Source: CAZMGG01 sp964565715
GTDB taxonomy: Bacteria > Planctomycetota > UBA1135 > UBA2386
DNA length: 8,153 nt
Direction: 5' to 3'
Assembly: GCA_964565715.1 (NCBI GenBank)
Contig: CAZMGG010000192.1
Coordinates: forward strand, 1-8,153
Shown here: piece by piece, positions 1 through 6,621 of the stretch
How positions within the stretch are numbered: the stretch's first letter is position 1
Layout: each line of letters begins with the position of its first letter
Notes under the pieces: model-generated
The model's input: the letters and a program-made list of their open reading frames with translations, nothing else
Told to the model about the DNA's origin: nothing
Databases searched by the model: none
Position numbers and translations under genes: made by a program

Positions 1-142
1 CTTGGCGTCGCTGGTGTTGGCGCAACAAGAAAATCCGGTCGTCGCACCCCCGTCATGACGCGTCGGGCAGCGAGAGGCGCCGGAGTGCCCTATGAAGCAT
101 CTCTCGGACACCAGATCTGTCCAGGGCGTGCCTCCACTCTGC

Positions 143-182
143 GCCCGGGCATTCCGGGCCATCGGTGGGCGCCAGCACCGAT
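143..182 (+). promoter_or_regulatory. Two tandem hairpins in the leader of the lipoprotein gene
   Basis: Two inverted repeats lie side by side. GCCCGG (143-148) pairs with CCGGGC (154-159) across a 5-nt loop. ATCGGTG (161-167) pairs with CACCGAT (176-182) across an 8-nt loop containing GGCGCC. They end 39 nt before the favoured ATG at 222. A smaller 5-bp repeat, GGACA/TGTCC, lies upstream at 106-122. They could be a leader structure, or the terminator of a gene lying to the left, but no T-run follows. In GC-rich DNA stems this short can arise by chance, so the functional reading is weak. Confidence 0.3.
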
Positions 183-221
183 CCCTCAGGTGCGGCGACT
201 CCGTATCCCGATGAGAGCCAC

Positions 222-1223
222 ATGGTTGCAGAGATTCTCAACGCGACCGGCGGGACGGGCCGACGCTCCCGGCGGATCGCCACCGGGCTCCTGATGGTGA
301 TGCTCGCAGCACCCGGCGCCTGCGTCGATGACCGCGCGCCGCAGGCGCCGGCCATTCCCCCGACCCCGACCGCACCGCCCACCTCACCGCCCGCCTCCGC
401 CATGCCCGCCGACTTCACGGTGACCCTGGGCTCCGGCGGCGGTGTCGCGGGTTCCTGGCACAGCACCACCATCGCCGACGACGGGCTCGTGATCGTCGCC
501 GAGCGCGGGTGCGACGAAGACGCCTCCCGCGTGACCGGACAGCTTCCCGCGGACTCACGCGCGGCGATCTGGCAGAAGCTGCACGACACCGGCTTCGCCC
601 GCATGCCGAACGAGCCCGGCAACATGACCGCCGCCGTGTCGGTCACCGCCGATGGCCGCATCACCACCGCCGCGGCGTCACACGGCGCGCTCCGGCCCGA
701 CTTCCAAGCCCTCGTGGCCTTCCTCGAGGCGCAGATTGCCACAGCCGGGCCGCCGCCAGGGGCGGCCCTGGCGCTGGGACTGCAGGTCCGCTTCACCGCC
801 GACGCCGGCCGCGGCGGGAACACGCTCGAGTTCACCGTCACCAATCACTCCGACGCGCCGTTGCGCGTGCCGAACGGCGCCACGGTGGCGGCCTACATGG
901 ACGACCCGTTCGGCCTGGACCTGGACCTGCGCGATGCCACAGGCCATCGCTTCCGGCCCGATCCGGGTGCGGGCGGGCCGGCCTACCCCATCACCGCCGA
1001 GCACTTCACCACGCTCGCCCCCGGCGAACGGCTGGTCCGCAAGCTGGCCGTCGGCGGCTGGCGGCGCGACGGCACGGGCGCCACACGGGCCATCCTGGGG
1101 CAGACACCCGGTTCCTACCGCGCCCGCGCGCGGTGGCGCTACGACGGGTTCGGGGGCCAGGACCCGGGGCCTGTGTGGCGCGGCTCCACCGCGCCCTGCG
1201 AGATCACCTTCGCGGTGCGCTGA
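222..1223 (+). CDS. Probable secreted lipoprotein with emfourin-like and Ig-like domains
   Basis: A 333-residue protein from the ATG at 222. An in-frame ATG at 165 would add 19 residues of low-complexity sequence before the signal peptide, so I prefer 222; a weak GAGAG lies just upstream. The N-terminus has basic residues (R14-R19), a hydrophobic stretch (about 20-30) and Cys34 in the context L-A-A-P-G-A-C. This is an imperfect lipobox, because position -3 is Pro. A Pro/Ala/Thr-rich linker covers 39-63. Residues 64-172 fit the emfourin pattern: a V-T-L-G-S-G-G-G strand, a polar strand, the helix L-P-A-D-S-R-A-A-I-W-Q-K-L-H-D-T-G-F, then a D-G-R-I-T-T-A strand and a closing helix. Emfourin proteins inhibit protealysin-type metalloproteases. 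Residues 185-333 look like an Ig-type beta sandwich (F-T-V-T-N-H-S-D-A-P-L, then G-S-Y-R-A-R-A-R-W), similar in style to BsuPI-like domains. Inference: an envelope protein that may modulate proteases. The gene call is firm; both domain names are pattern-based. Confidence 0.75.
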   Translation: MVAEILNATGGTGRRSRRIATGLLMVMLAAPGACVDDRAPQAPAIPPTPTAPPTSPPASAMPADFTVTLGSGGGVAGSWHSTTIADDGLVIVAERGCDEDASRVTGQLPADSRAAIWQKLHDTGFARMPNEPGNMTAAVSVTADGRITTAAASHGALRPDFQALVAFLEAQIATAGPPPGAALALGLQVRFTADAGRGGNTLEFTVTNHSDAPLRVPNGATVAAYMDDPFGLDLDLRDATGHRFRPDPGAGGPAYPITAEHFTTLAPGERLVRKLAVGGWRRDGTGATRAILGQTPGSYRARARWRYDGFGGQDPGPVWRGSTAPCEITFAVR

Positions 1224-1265
1224 GGCAGCCCCGGAACGCAGCGATCCGCGAACGCAAGGCGCTCC

Positions 1266-3011
1266 CTACAGCTGATCGAGCACACCGCACGAACGGTCGG
1301 TCAGGGTCGGCACGGCCGCGTTCCAGTTGACCCCGTTGGCAAGGCGCACGTTCCAGGGCTCGGGCGCGGGATCGGCCAGCAGCCCAAGCGCCACGGCAAG
1401 CAGGGCGCGCTTCAGGGGCGGCTGCGCCCGGTCCGCCAGCAGTTGCTCGACCGGTGGCAGGGCGCAGCGATCCCCGACCAGACCCAGCGCAATCGACGCG
1501 GCGCTGAGTTGCGCAAGGTTCTCCTTGTTCCGCTGCAACACCGCACACAGATCCTCGACCAGACTGCCGTCGTGCAGCATGGCACGGGCGAGCGCGGTGT
1601 TGCGTCGCAAGTCCGGCCGGCGCGAGCTGCCCTCGAAAGCAACACGAAGCGGCTCGATGTCGGACCGGTCGCCCAGCATGCCGAGCCCGAGGGCCGCGCG
1701 GCCGGCGAGTTCCGCATCGGGCGACTTCAACAACTCCAACAGGGCAGGCCTCGCGGCGGCATCCCGGTACAGGCCCAGCGCCACGGCGCAATCCCCCACG
1801 AACGGAACCTGGTTGGCGCCGAGGCCCGCGCGAAGTGCCGTCAGCAGCGCCTCGCCGGGCGCCATGCGCCCGCGTTCGGTCTGCGCCCAGACGCCGAGCG
1901 CCAGCGCCAAAGCCCCCCGCCGGCCGGCGGGCTCCGGCGCGGTGAACGCCGCCAGCAGCCCGTCGCGGGCCTCGGCGCCTCCCATCCGCCCCAACGCCAC
2001 CGCGGCGAACACACGCAGATGGTCGTCGGCCGTGTCCTGGCAGCGCTCGAGCAGCCGGCGGCCGTACGCCGCGTCGGCGCTGTCACCGTCGTCCCAGGGC
2101 CGGCACAGCATGCCCAGCGCGATCGCGCAGGACTGGGCGAAACGCGGTTCCCCATCGCCAGCCAGACCCGCGGCGAACCGGGTGCGCCAGCCCTCGGCCT
2201 CCGCGTCGGCGGGCGACAGCAGGCGCGCCACCGCCGTCGGCACGTGGGCGAGCACGATGTCCGGCAGGGGCGCCTTGCGGGCCAGCTGGTCGCGCAGCGC
2301 CTGCAACGCCACGTTCCGCGCCCCGTCATCCCGGGGCAGCAGCGACAGGGCATGCAGGGCGGCCACGCCGAGGTCCGGCGTGTCGCCATGCTGGCGCAGC
2401 AGTTCGATCAGCAGCTCGACGATCAGGTGCCGCTGGCCGGCGTCACCGGGCCGCAGCAGCAGACCCAGGCCATAGATGGCGAACGCGCGGGTGCGCACGA
2501 CCACGGGCACGTCGCCCACCAGCTTGCGGCCGGCCGGCCGGTCGAAGGCCAGGTCGGCCAGCGCCTGGATCGCGGGCCGGCTGGTGTGGCCGGCGATGCC
2601 GATCGCCAGCGCCGCGGCATCGCGCACCTCCTGGTCGGGGAACGCGAGCCGCGGCTGCAGCACGTCCTCGAGCAGACGCACGCCGTCGGGCGGCGTGCCG
2701 ATGCGCGCCAGCGCCTTCAGGCACTCACAGGCCAGATCGCGCTGGGCCCCGTCCTGGCATTGGTCCAGCGCCGCCAGCAGGGCCGCGCTCGCCTGCTGGC
2801 GCTCGGGCACGCCCGGCTTCAGACGCGACGGAGGAGGCACGGACCCTGTGCGGTCCAGGCCTTCGAAGACCACCGCGTGGCGATGCTCCCACAGGCGGAG
2901 CAGCCCGGCCTCGTGGTACTCCCACCACAGCCAGGCGACCTCGTGCTGCGCCGGCAGGGTCACACCCAGCAGCACGGCAAGGCAGAGGCGGCGGATCAGG
3001 TTCGATGGCAT
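1266..3011 (-). CDS. Secreted HEAT-repeat protein
   Basis: A 581-residue protein read on the minus strand. I chose the ATG at 3011 because it opens directly on a signal peptide (R7-R8, hydrophobic 9-19, likely cleavage after L-P-A near residue 21). An in-frame TTG at 3092 would add 27 basic residues and read through a palindrome that looks regulatory. The mature N-terminus has an aromatic segment (A27-W-L-W-W-E, W41, W-E-H-R-H). From about residue 75 to 550 it is helical HEAT-type repeats built around A-L-G cores: A-L-A-I-G (135-139), I-A-L-G-M-L (297-302), V-A-L-G-R-M-G (338-344), V-A-L-G-L-Y (410-415), L-G-L-G-M-L-G-D (441-448), I-A-L-G-L-V-G-D (507-514) and V-A-L-G-L-L (540-545). A non-repeat tail (551-581) ends in G-V-L-D-Q-L. 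HEAT solenoids act as protein-binding scaffolds, and this one would be periplasmic or surface-exposed. It converges with the lipoprotein gene (42-bp gap) and diverges from the ATPase gene. Its ligand is unknown. Confidence 0.85.
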   Translation of the reverse strand: MPSNLIRRLCLAVLLGVTLPAQHEVAWLWWEYHEAGLLRLWEHRHAVVFEGLDRTGSVPPPSRLKPGVPERQQASAALLAALDQCQDGAQRDLACECLKALARIGTPPDGVRLLEDVLQPRLAFPDQEVRDAAALAIGIAGHTSRPAIQALADLAFDRPAGRKLVGDVPVVVRTRAFAIYGLGLLLRPGDAGQRHLIVELLIELLRQHGDTPDLGVAALHALSLLPRDDGARNVALQALRDQLARKAPLPDIVLAHVPTAVARLLSPADAEAEGWRTRFAAGLAGDGEPRFAQSCAIALGMLCRPWDDGDSADAAYGRRLLERCQDTADDHLRVFAAVALGRMGGAEARDGLLAAFTAPEPAGRRGALALALGVWAQTERGRMAPGEALLTALRAGLGANQVPFVGDCAVALGLYRDAAARPALLELLKSPDAELAGRAALGLGMLGDRSDIEPLRVAFEGSSRRPDLRRNTALARAMLHDGSLVEDLCAVLQRNKENLAQLSAASIALGLVGDRCALPPVEQLLADRAQPPLKRALLAVALGLLADPAPEPWNVRLANGVNWNAAVPTLTDRSCGVLDQL

Positions 3012-3035
3012 GCGCGGGTGCGGTCGGGGGGATGC

Positions 3036-3054
3036 ACTCCGGAACTTCCGGAGT
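3036..3054. promoter_or_regulatory. 19-bp palindrome upstream of the HEAT-repeat gene
   Basis: ACTCCGGAA (3036-3044) and TTCCGGAGT (3046-3054) are perfect reverse complements around a single central C. On the minus strand the element ends 24 nt before the preferred ATG at 3011. It could be an operator for a dimeric regulator overlapping the HEAT-gene promoter, or a leader hairpin. The arms do not continue beyond 9 bp on either side. Its location also supports the ATG at 3011 over the upstream TTG, which would place the palindrome inside the coding region. Confidence 0.5.
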
Positions 3055-3091
3055 CGCCGGTAGAGGCTCTCAGGCGTCGGGATCCCGGTCA

Positions 3092-3105
3092 ATCACCCCC
3101 GTGAT
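3092..3105. repeat. Short inverted repeat in the divergent spacer
   Basis: ATCAC (3092-3096) and GTGAT (3101-3105) flank CCCC. The arms are only 5 bp and could be chance, but this is one of three inverted repeats crowded between the two divergent genes and lies next to the longer AT-rich repeat that begins at 3107. Confidence 0.25.
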
Positions 3106-3106
3106 G

Positions 3107-3143
3107 CCATGAAAATTCGATGTCCGATATTAGATTTTCATGG
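3107..3143. promoter_or_regulatory. AT-rich inverted repeat upstream of the DUF4143 ATPase
   Basis: CCATGAAAAT (3107-3116) and ATTTTCATGG (3134-3143) are perfect 10-bp reverse complements separated by 17 bp. The right arm ends 12 bp before the GTG start at 3156. The segment is strikingly AT-rich in a window otherwise near 70% G+C, as promoters and operators often are. The spacer includes GATATTAG, which could supply a weak -10 element for the ATPase, but I see no matching -35. Likely readings are an operator for autoregulation or for one of the divergent genes. It might also be a trace of insertion of the ATPase gene, but no matching arm is seen after the gene's stop. Confidence 0.5.
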
Positions 3144-3155
3144 TAGTTTCCGCCC

Positions 3156-4331
3156 GTGGCCATCCGCCGCACCCGTCACCTGCAGACCATCCGCCGCCTG
3201 CTGCGGGACAATCCAGTGGTCTGCATCCTCGGCTGCCGCCAGGTAGGCAAGACCACCCTGGCCCGACAGCTGCTGGCGGGCGTCCGCGGACCCAAGGCCG
3301 TCTTCGATCTGGAGGACCCGGTCGATCGCCAGCGCCTGCGCGATCCCGGACTGGTGCTGCGCGATCTGCGCGGGCTGGTGGTCCTGGACGAGGTGCAGCA
3401 CCTGCCAGAGGTGTTCCGCCTGCTGCGCGTGCTGGCCGACCGGCCGCGTCGTCCGGCGCGATTCCTGATCCTGGGCAGCGCTGCGCCAAACCTGCTGCGC
3501 CAGTCGTCGGAATCGCTGGCCGGGCGCATCGCGTTCCACGAGCTCGACGGCTTCGACCTGCAGGAAGTGCACCGCCGGAGGGGCTTCCGGCTCGATCGAC
3601 TGTGGCTGCGCGGCGGCATGCCGGCGGCCTACCTGGCACGAGACGACGAGCGCAGCCTGCAATGGCGAACCGACTTCACGCGCACGTTCGTGGAGCGCGA
3701 CCTGCCCGCGCTCGGCGTCAACCTGCCGGCGGCCGCCCTCGGCCGCCTGTGGCGCATGCTGGCCCACTGGCACGGCCAGGTGCTGAACATGTCCGAGCTG
3801 GGCCGCTCGCTCGGCGTGAGCGACCCCACCGTACGACGCTACCTGGACCTGCTGCAGGCGACATTCGTGGTGCGGGTGCTGCAGCCGTGGCACGAGAACC
3901 TCGCCAAGCGGCAGGTGAAGTCGCCGAAGCTCTACATCGCCGACAGCGGGATGCTGCACGCACTCCTGGGGATAGGGTCCCTGGACGACCTCCTGGCCCA
4001 TCCCAAGGTCGGCGCATCCTGGGAGGGATTCCTGCTGAACCAGGTGATGCAGCGTCTTGGCGCACAGACCGGCGAGTGCCATTTCTGGGCGACGCACCAG
4101 GGGGCGGAGCTGGATCTGCTGGTGACCCGCGGCCGGCAGCGGCTCGGGTTCGAGTTCAAGCGGCGCGAGGCCCCTGAGATCACACAGTCCATGCGCATCG
4201 CGATGGAGGATCTCCGCCTCGACCAACTCACCGTCGTTCACGCGGGCCAGGAGAGCTGGCCCATGGCCCCGAAGGTGCGGGCGGTGGCGGCCGACCATCT
4301 GCTCGACGAACTCGGCCCGCTGAAGGGGTAG
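3156..4331 (+). CDS. AAA-family ATPase with DUF4143 and PD-(D/E)XK-like C-terminus
   Basis: A 391-residue protein starting at GTG with no clear Shine-Dalgarno sequence, so translation may start from a very short leader. The N-terminal AAA_14-type domain shows Walker A G-C-R-Q-V-G-K-T-T (26-34), Walker B L-V-V-L-D-E-V-Q (74-81) and the family signature G-S-A-A-P-N-L-L-R-Q-S-S-E-S-L-A-G-R (107-124). In the middle is a winged-helix-like segment with the DUF4143 pattern (about 175-270; V-S-D-P-T-V-R-R-Y-L-D-L-L, then P-K-L-Y-I-A-D-S-G). The C-terminus keeps the restriction-nuclease-like acidic set: E290 in W-E-G-F, E318-x-D320 in A-E-L-D-L-L, and E333-F-K335. The length is normal and all motifs are intact. 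The family is widespread, patchily distributed and often horizontally acquired; its cellular role is poorly defined. It is co-oriented with the Bat-like cluster, with an 83-bp gap containing a hairpin. Confidence 0.94.
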   Translation: MAIRRTRHLQTIRRLLRDNPVVCILGCRQVGKTTLARQLLAGVRGPKAVFDLEDPVDRQRLRDPGLVLRDLRGLVVLDEVQHLPEVFRLLRVLADRPRRPARFLILGSAAPNLLRQSSESLAGRIAFHELDGFDLQEVHRRRGFRLDRLWLRGGMPAAYLARDDERSLQWRTDFTRTFVERDLPALGVNLPAAALGRLWRMLAHWHGQVLNMSELGRSLGVSDPTVRRYLDLLQATFVVRVLQPWHENLAKRQVKSPKLYIADSGMLHALLGIGSLDDLLAHPKVGASWEGFLLNQVMQRLGAQTGECHFWATHQGAELDLLVTRGRQRLGFEFKRREAPEITQSMRIAMEDLRLDQLTVVHAGQESWPMAPKVRAVAADHLLDELGPLKG

Positions 4332-4366
4332 GGCAGGAGGATCGCAACCACCCGGCGTGACGCGCC

Positions 4367-4386
4367 CGGACCTTCCCCCAGGTCCG
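4367..4386 (+). other. Hairpin between the ATPase and the TPR gene
   Basis: CGGACCT (4367-4373) pairs with AGGTCCG (4380-4386) around the loop TCCCCC, giving a perfect 7-bp stem 36 nt after the ATPase stop and 28 nt before the TPR gene start. There is no T-run, so it is not a classic intrinsic terminator. It may be a weak terminator, a processing point, or the boundary between two transcription units. Confidence 0.35.
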
Positions 4387-4414
4387 CCTGCACTCCACAA
4401 TCCTCGCCTCCGCC

Positions 4415-5203
4415 GTGCCCCGCATCCCGCACCTCCGCCGCGACCCCGCCCTGGCCCTGCTGCCGCTGCTGTTGCTCCTGCCGCAGCAGCCCGACGCCAC
4501 ACCGGCGGCTGCCGGAACGCCCGGTGCTGCCGCATACCGCGAAGGCCGCTTCGGCGAGGCGCTGCAGGAGATCGGCGCCGCCGAGCAGGCCCTGGGCGAC
4601 GATGCGCCGGCCGAGCTGCTGGTGAACCGCGCGCTCGCGGCGCTGGCGGCCGGCCGCGCCAACGAGGCCGAGTGGTCGATCGAGAAGGCCGTCGCCCGCG
4701 GCGGGCCCGCCCACGCGCCGCTGCGCGACTTCCTGCGGGGCAACGCCGCGTGGGCGCGCTGCACCATCGCCGAGCTGCAGGCGAGCGGACCCGAGGCCGA
4801 GCCGTTCGCCTTCCAGGTCGCCATCGGCCATGCCGAGGCGGCGCTCGGCCACTGGCAGGAGGCCGCCCGGACGCGGCACGACTGGCCCGCGGCCGCGCGC
4901 AACGTCGAGCGGGCCCTGCGCAAGATCCGGGAGCTGCGCGTGCAGAAGACCGCCGCCGAACGTCGCAAGGCGCAACGACCGAAGCCCGAGGGGGCCGAGC
5001 CGCAGCCGCAGCAACCGCCGCCGCCGGATCCGGACCGGCCGCCCAGCACCGAGGCCGCCGAGCTGACCGCGCAGAACATGGCGTTGCCGCCCGAACTGGT
5101 GCTGCGCCTGCTGCAGCGCCTCGACGCCAAGGAACGGGAGAAGAACGAGCTGCGCCGCGCCGAGCAGGAACGGCCGGGCACGCGGGCGGAGCGGGACTGG
5201 TGA
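4415..5203 (+). CDS. batC: BatC-like TPR protein
   Basis: A 262-residue protein starting at GTG. The N-terminus is a signal peptide or anchor: basic R8-R9, then a leucine-rich core (13-23). Residues 37-100 form a TPR-like pair (A-A-A-Y-R-E-G-R-F-G-E-A-L at 38-50; L-L-V-N-R-A-L-A-A-L-A-A-G-R-A-N-E-A-E at 68-86). A further helical unit with W113, W147 and W157 runs to about 175. A Lys/Arg stretch (178-191) and a Pro/Gln-rich linker (192-212) follow. The C-terminal charged amphipathic helix (P-E-L-V-L-R-L-L-Q-R-L-D-A-K-E-R-E-K, 226-243) matches the tail usual in BatC-type TPR proteins. The assignment rests mainly on its place directly before batD: its TGA overlaps a possible GTG start of batD. 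TPR units mediate protein contacts, here presumably with the Bat membrane complex. No Shine-Dalgarno sequence is evident at its start. Confidence 0.8.
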   Translation: MPRIPHLRRDPALALLPLLLLLPQQPDATPAAAGTPGAAAYREGRFGEALQEIGAAEQALGDDAPAELLVNRALAALAAGRANEAEWSIEKAVARGGPAHAPLRDFLRGNAAWARCTIAELQASGPEAEPFAFQVAIGHAEAALGHWQEAARTRHDWPAAARNVERALRKIRELRVQKTAAERRKAQRPKPEGAEPQPQQPPPPDPDRPPSTEAAELTAQNMALPPELVLRLLQRLDAKEREKNELRRAEQERPGTRAERDW

Positions 5204-5205
5204 GC

Positions 5206-6621
5206 ATGCGGGTGGATCTCGGCGCACTGCTCACCGCGCTGTGCCTCGCCGCAGCCGCCGCGGCGCAGGAGCCGCCCGTCTGCTTCGTCGAACTCGGCGC
5301 CGAGCCACCGGCCGCCGTGCGGCACGAACCGATCACCGTGCGCATCCGCTTCGGCCTGCGGGCGGAGCTGCACCGCGACCAGCTCGTGCCCCTGTTCGCG
5401 CGGCCGTTCGAGCTGCCCGTGCAGCTCACCGCGCCGTGGCTCGCCGGGCTCACCGGCGCCGAGGTCCTGCCGGCGCCGCCCGCCGACGGCCCGACGCTGG
5501 CGCTGGGCGAACGGGAGGCGCGGGCCCTGCGGCTGGCCGACGAGACGCGCGATGGCGTGCCGTTCGCGGTGTTCGCGGTGACGTGGCGCTGCCTGCCGAC
5601 CGCCGAGGGCCCCCTGCGCCTGGGTGGGCCGACGCTGCGGCTCGCCTACGCCACCCGCTTCGAGGACGACTTCCTGCAGGGACGCGTGCCGCTCGATCGC
5701 CGCGAGGCCAGCGCGCGCGCCGCGGACCTCGTGGTGCCGGTCTCGCCGCTGCCGCAAGCCGGTCGGCCGGCGGACTTCACCGGCGCGGTCGGCACCTTCG
5801 CCGCCGAGGCCAGCGCCGAACCCCTGGAGCTGGGGCAAGGTGAGCGCCTCACGCTGCGCTTCCGCGTCAGCGGCGAGGGCAACCTCGACCACTTCGCGCC
5901 GCCCGACTTCGCCGCGCAGCTGCCGCAGTTCCACGTGCTGGGCGTGCTGCAGGGCCGTGAGGAGGCGGCGCGCACGTTCACCCTCGACCTGCTGCCCCGC
6001 ACCGCCGACGTGCGCGCGGTGCCGGCGTTGCGGCTGCCGTTCTACGCGCCGGAACGGGGCGCCTGGCTGGCAGCGGTGAGCGAACCGATCCCCCTGCGCA
6101 TCACGGGCGCGGTGGCGGCCGGTGGCGCGGGCGGCGCCACGGCGGCCCAGGCGCTGCAGCCGGGCGTCGACGACATCTTCGATCGGCGCCCGGTGGGCCG
6201 GGCCGCCCCGGCGCTCGGCGACCGCGCCGTGCTGCTCCTGTTGGCGCTGCCGTGGCTGGTGGCCGGCGCAGTGCTGGCGTTCCGCTCCGTCCGCGCGAGG
6301 GCCGAGGATCCGGCGACGCGCCGCGCGCGGCTCGCCGGGCCCCGCTGCCGCGCGGCTTTGCGGCAGGGTGGCGATCCCGGCGCGGCGTGGACCGACTACC
6401 TGGCCGACCGGTTCGGCTGGACCACGGCGGCGGTGGTGGATCCGGCGCTGGCGCAACGCCTGCAGGAGCGCGGCTTGCCCGCGGACCTGGCGGAACGGGC
6501 GGCCGCGGCCCTGTGGGCCCTGCGGGCGCGTCGTTATGGCGGCGAGGCCGCCGGCGAGGCGCCTGACGGGCTCATCGGGGCCATCGAGGCGGCATTGGCG
6601 CCGGCGGAGGGACCCCGATGA
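5206..6621 (+). CDS. batD: BatD-like membrane protein
   Basis: A 471-residue protein from ATG 5206. A GTG at 5200, overlapping the previous stop as GTGA, would add two residues and sits 8 nt after GGAG (5188-5191), so it is a real alternative. The signal peptide has an Ala/Leu core (6-20) with cleavage before Q21. The large extracytoplasmic part is built of beta-sandwich domains; about 190-230 carries the BatD hallmark G-A-V-G-T-F followed by R-F-R-V-S-G-E-G-N-L-D (GEGNL at 223-227). One transmembrane helix lies at about 341-361, flanked by Arg, followed by a helical cytoplasmic tail (362-471). This is the usual BatD order, and the length is in the range expected for shorter family members. 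Bat proteins were linked to aerotolerance in Bacteroides, but their mechanism is unsettled; a membrane complex with VWA and TPR partners is the usual model. The stop overlaps batE by four bases. Confidence 0.88.
   Translation: MRVDLGALLTALCLAAAAAAQEPPVCFVELGAEPPAAVRHEPITVRIRFGLRAELHRDQLVPLFARPFELPVQLTAPWLAGLTGAEVLPAPPADGPTLALGEREARALRLADETRDGVPFAVFAVTWRCLPTAEGPLRLGGPTLRLAYATRFEDDFLQGRVPLDRREASARAADLVVPVSPLPQAGRPADFTGAVGTFAAEASAEPLELGQGERLTLRFRVSGEGNLDHFAPPDFAAQLPQFHVLGVLQGREEAARTFTLDLLPRTADVRAVPALRLPFYAPERGAWLAAVSEPIPLRITGAVAAGGAGGATAAQALQPGVDDIFDRRPVGRAAPALGDRAVLLLLALPWLVAGAVLAFRSVRARAEDPATRRARLAGPRCRAALRQGGDPGAAWTDYLADRFGWTTAAVVDPALAQRLQERGLPADLAERAAAALWALRARRYGGEAAGEAPDGLIGAIEAALAPAEGPR
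6606..6611 (+). promoter_or_regulatory. Ribosome binding site of the batE-like gene
   Basis: GGAGGG lies six bases before the ATG at 6618, inside the 3' end of batD. Together with the ATGA stop/start overlap it fixes the batE start and indicates translational coupling. Confidence 0.75.

Noticed and set aside
1..58. A plus-strand frame ending in TGA at 56-58, which could be the last 18 residues of a gene (L-A-S-L-V-L-A-Q-Q-E-N-P...)
   Set aside because: Other frames on both strands are equally open over this short stretch, and the third codon positions are not clearly G/C-biased, so no frame can be chosen.
53..844. A 263-codon open frame on the minus strand
   Set aside because: It is antisense to the lipoprotein gene, which has the better signal peptide, domain pattern and codon bias; its residues are low-complexity Ala/Pro/Arg/Ser.
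1443..3104. A 553-codon plus-strand open frame opposite the HEAT gene
   Set aside because: The composition is Arg/Gln/Gly-rich without recognisable domains, whereas the minus strand encodes clear HEAT repeats with a signal peptide.
3107..4386. The ATPase gene as a small transposable unit bounded by inverted repeats
   Set aside because: The left repeat (CCATGAAAAT) has no partner beyond the gene's stop; the hairpin at 4367-4386 is unrelated in sequence and no target duplication is seen.
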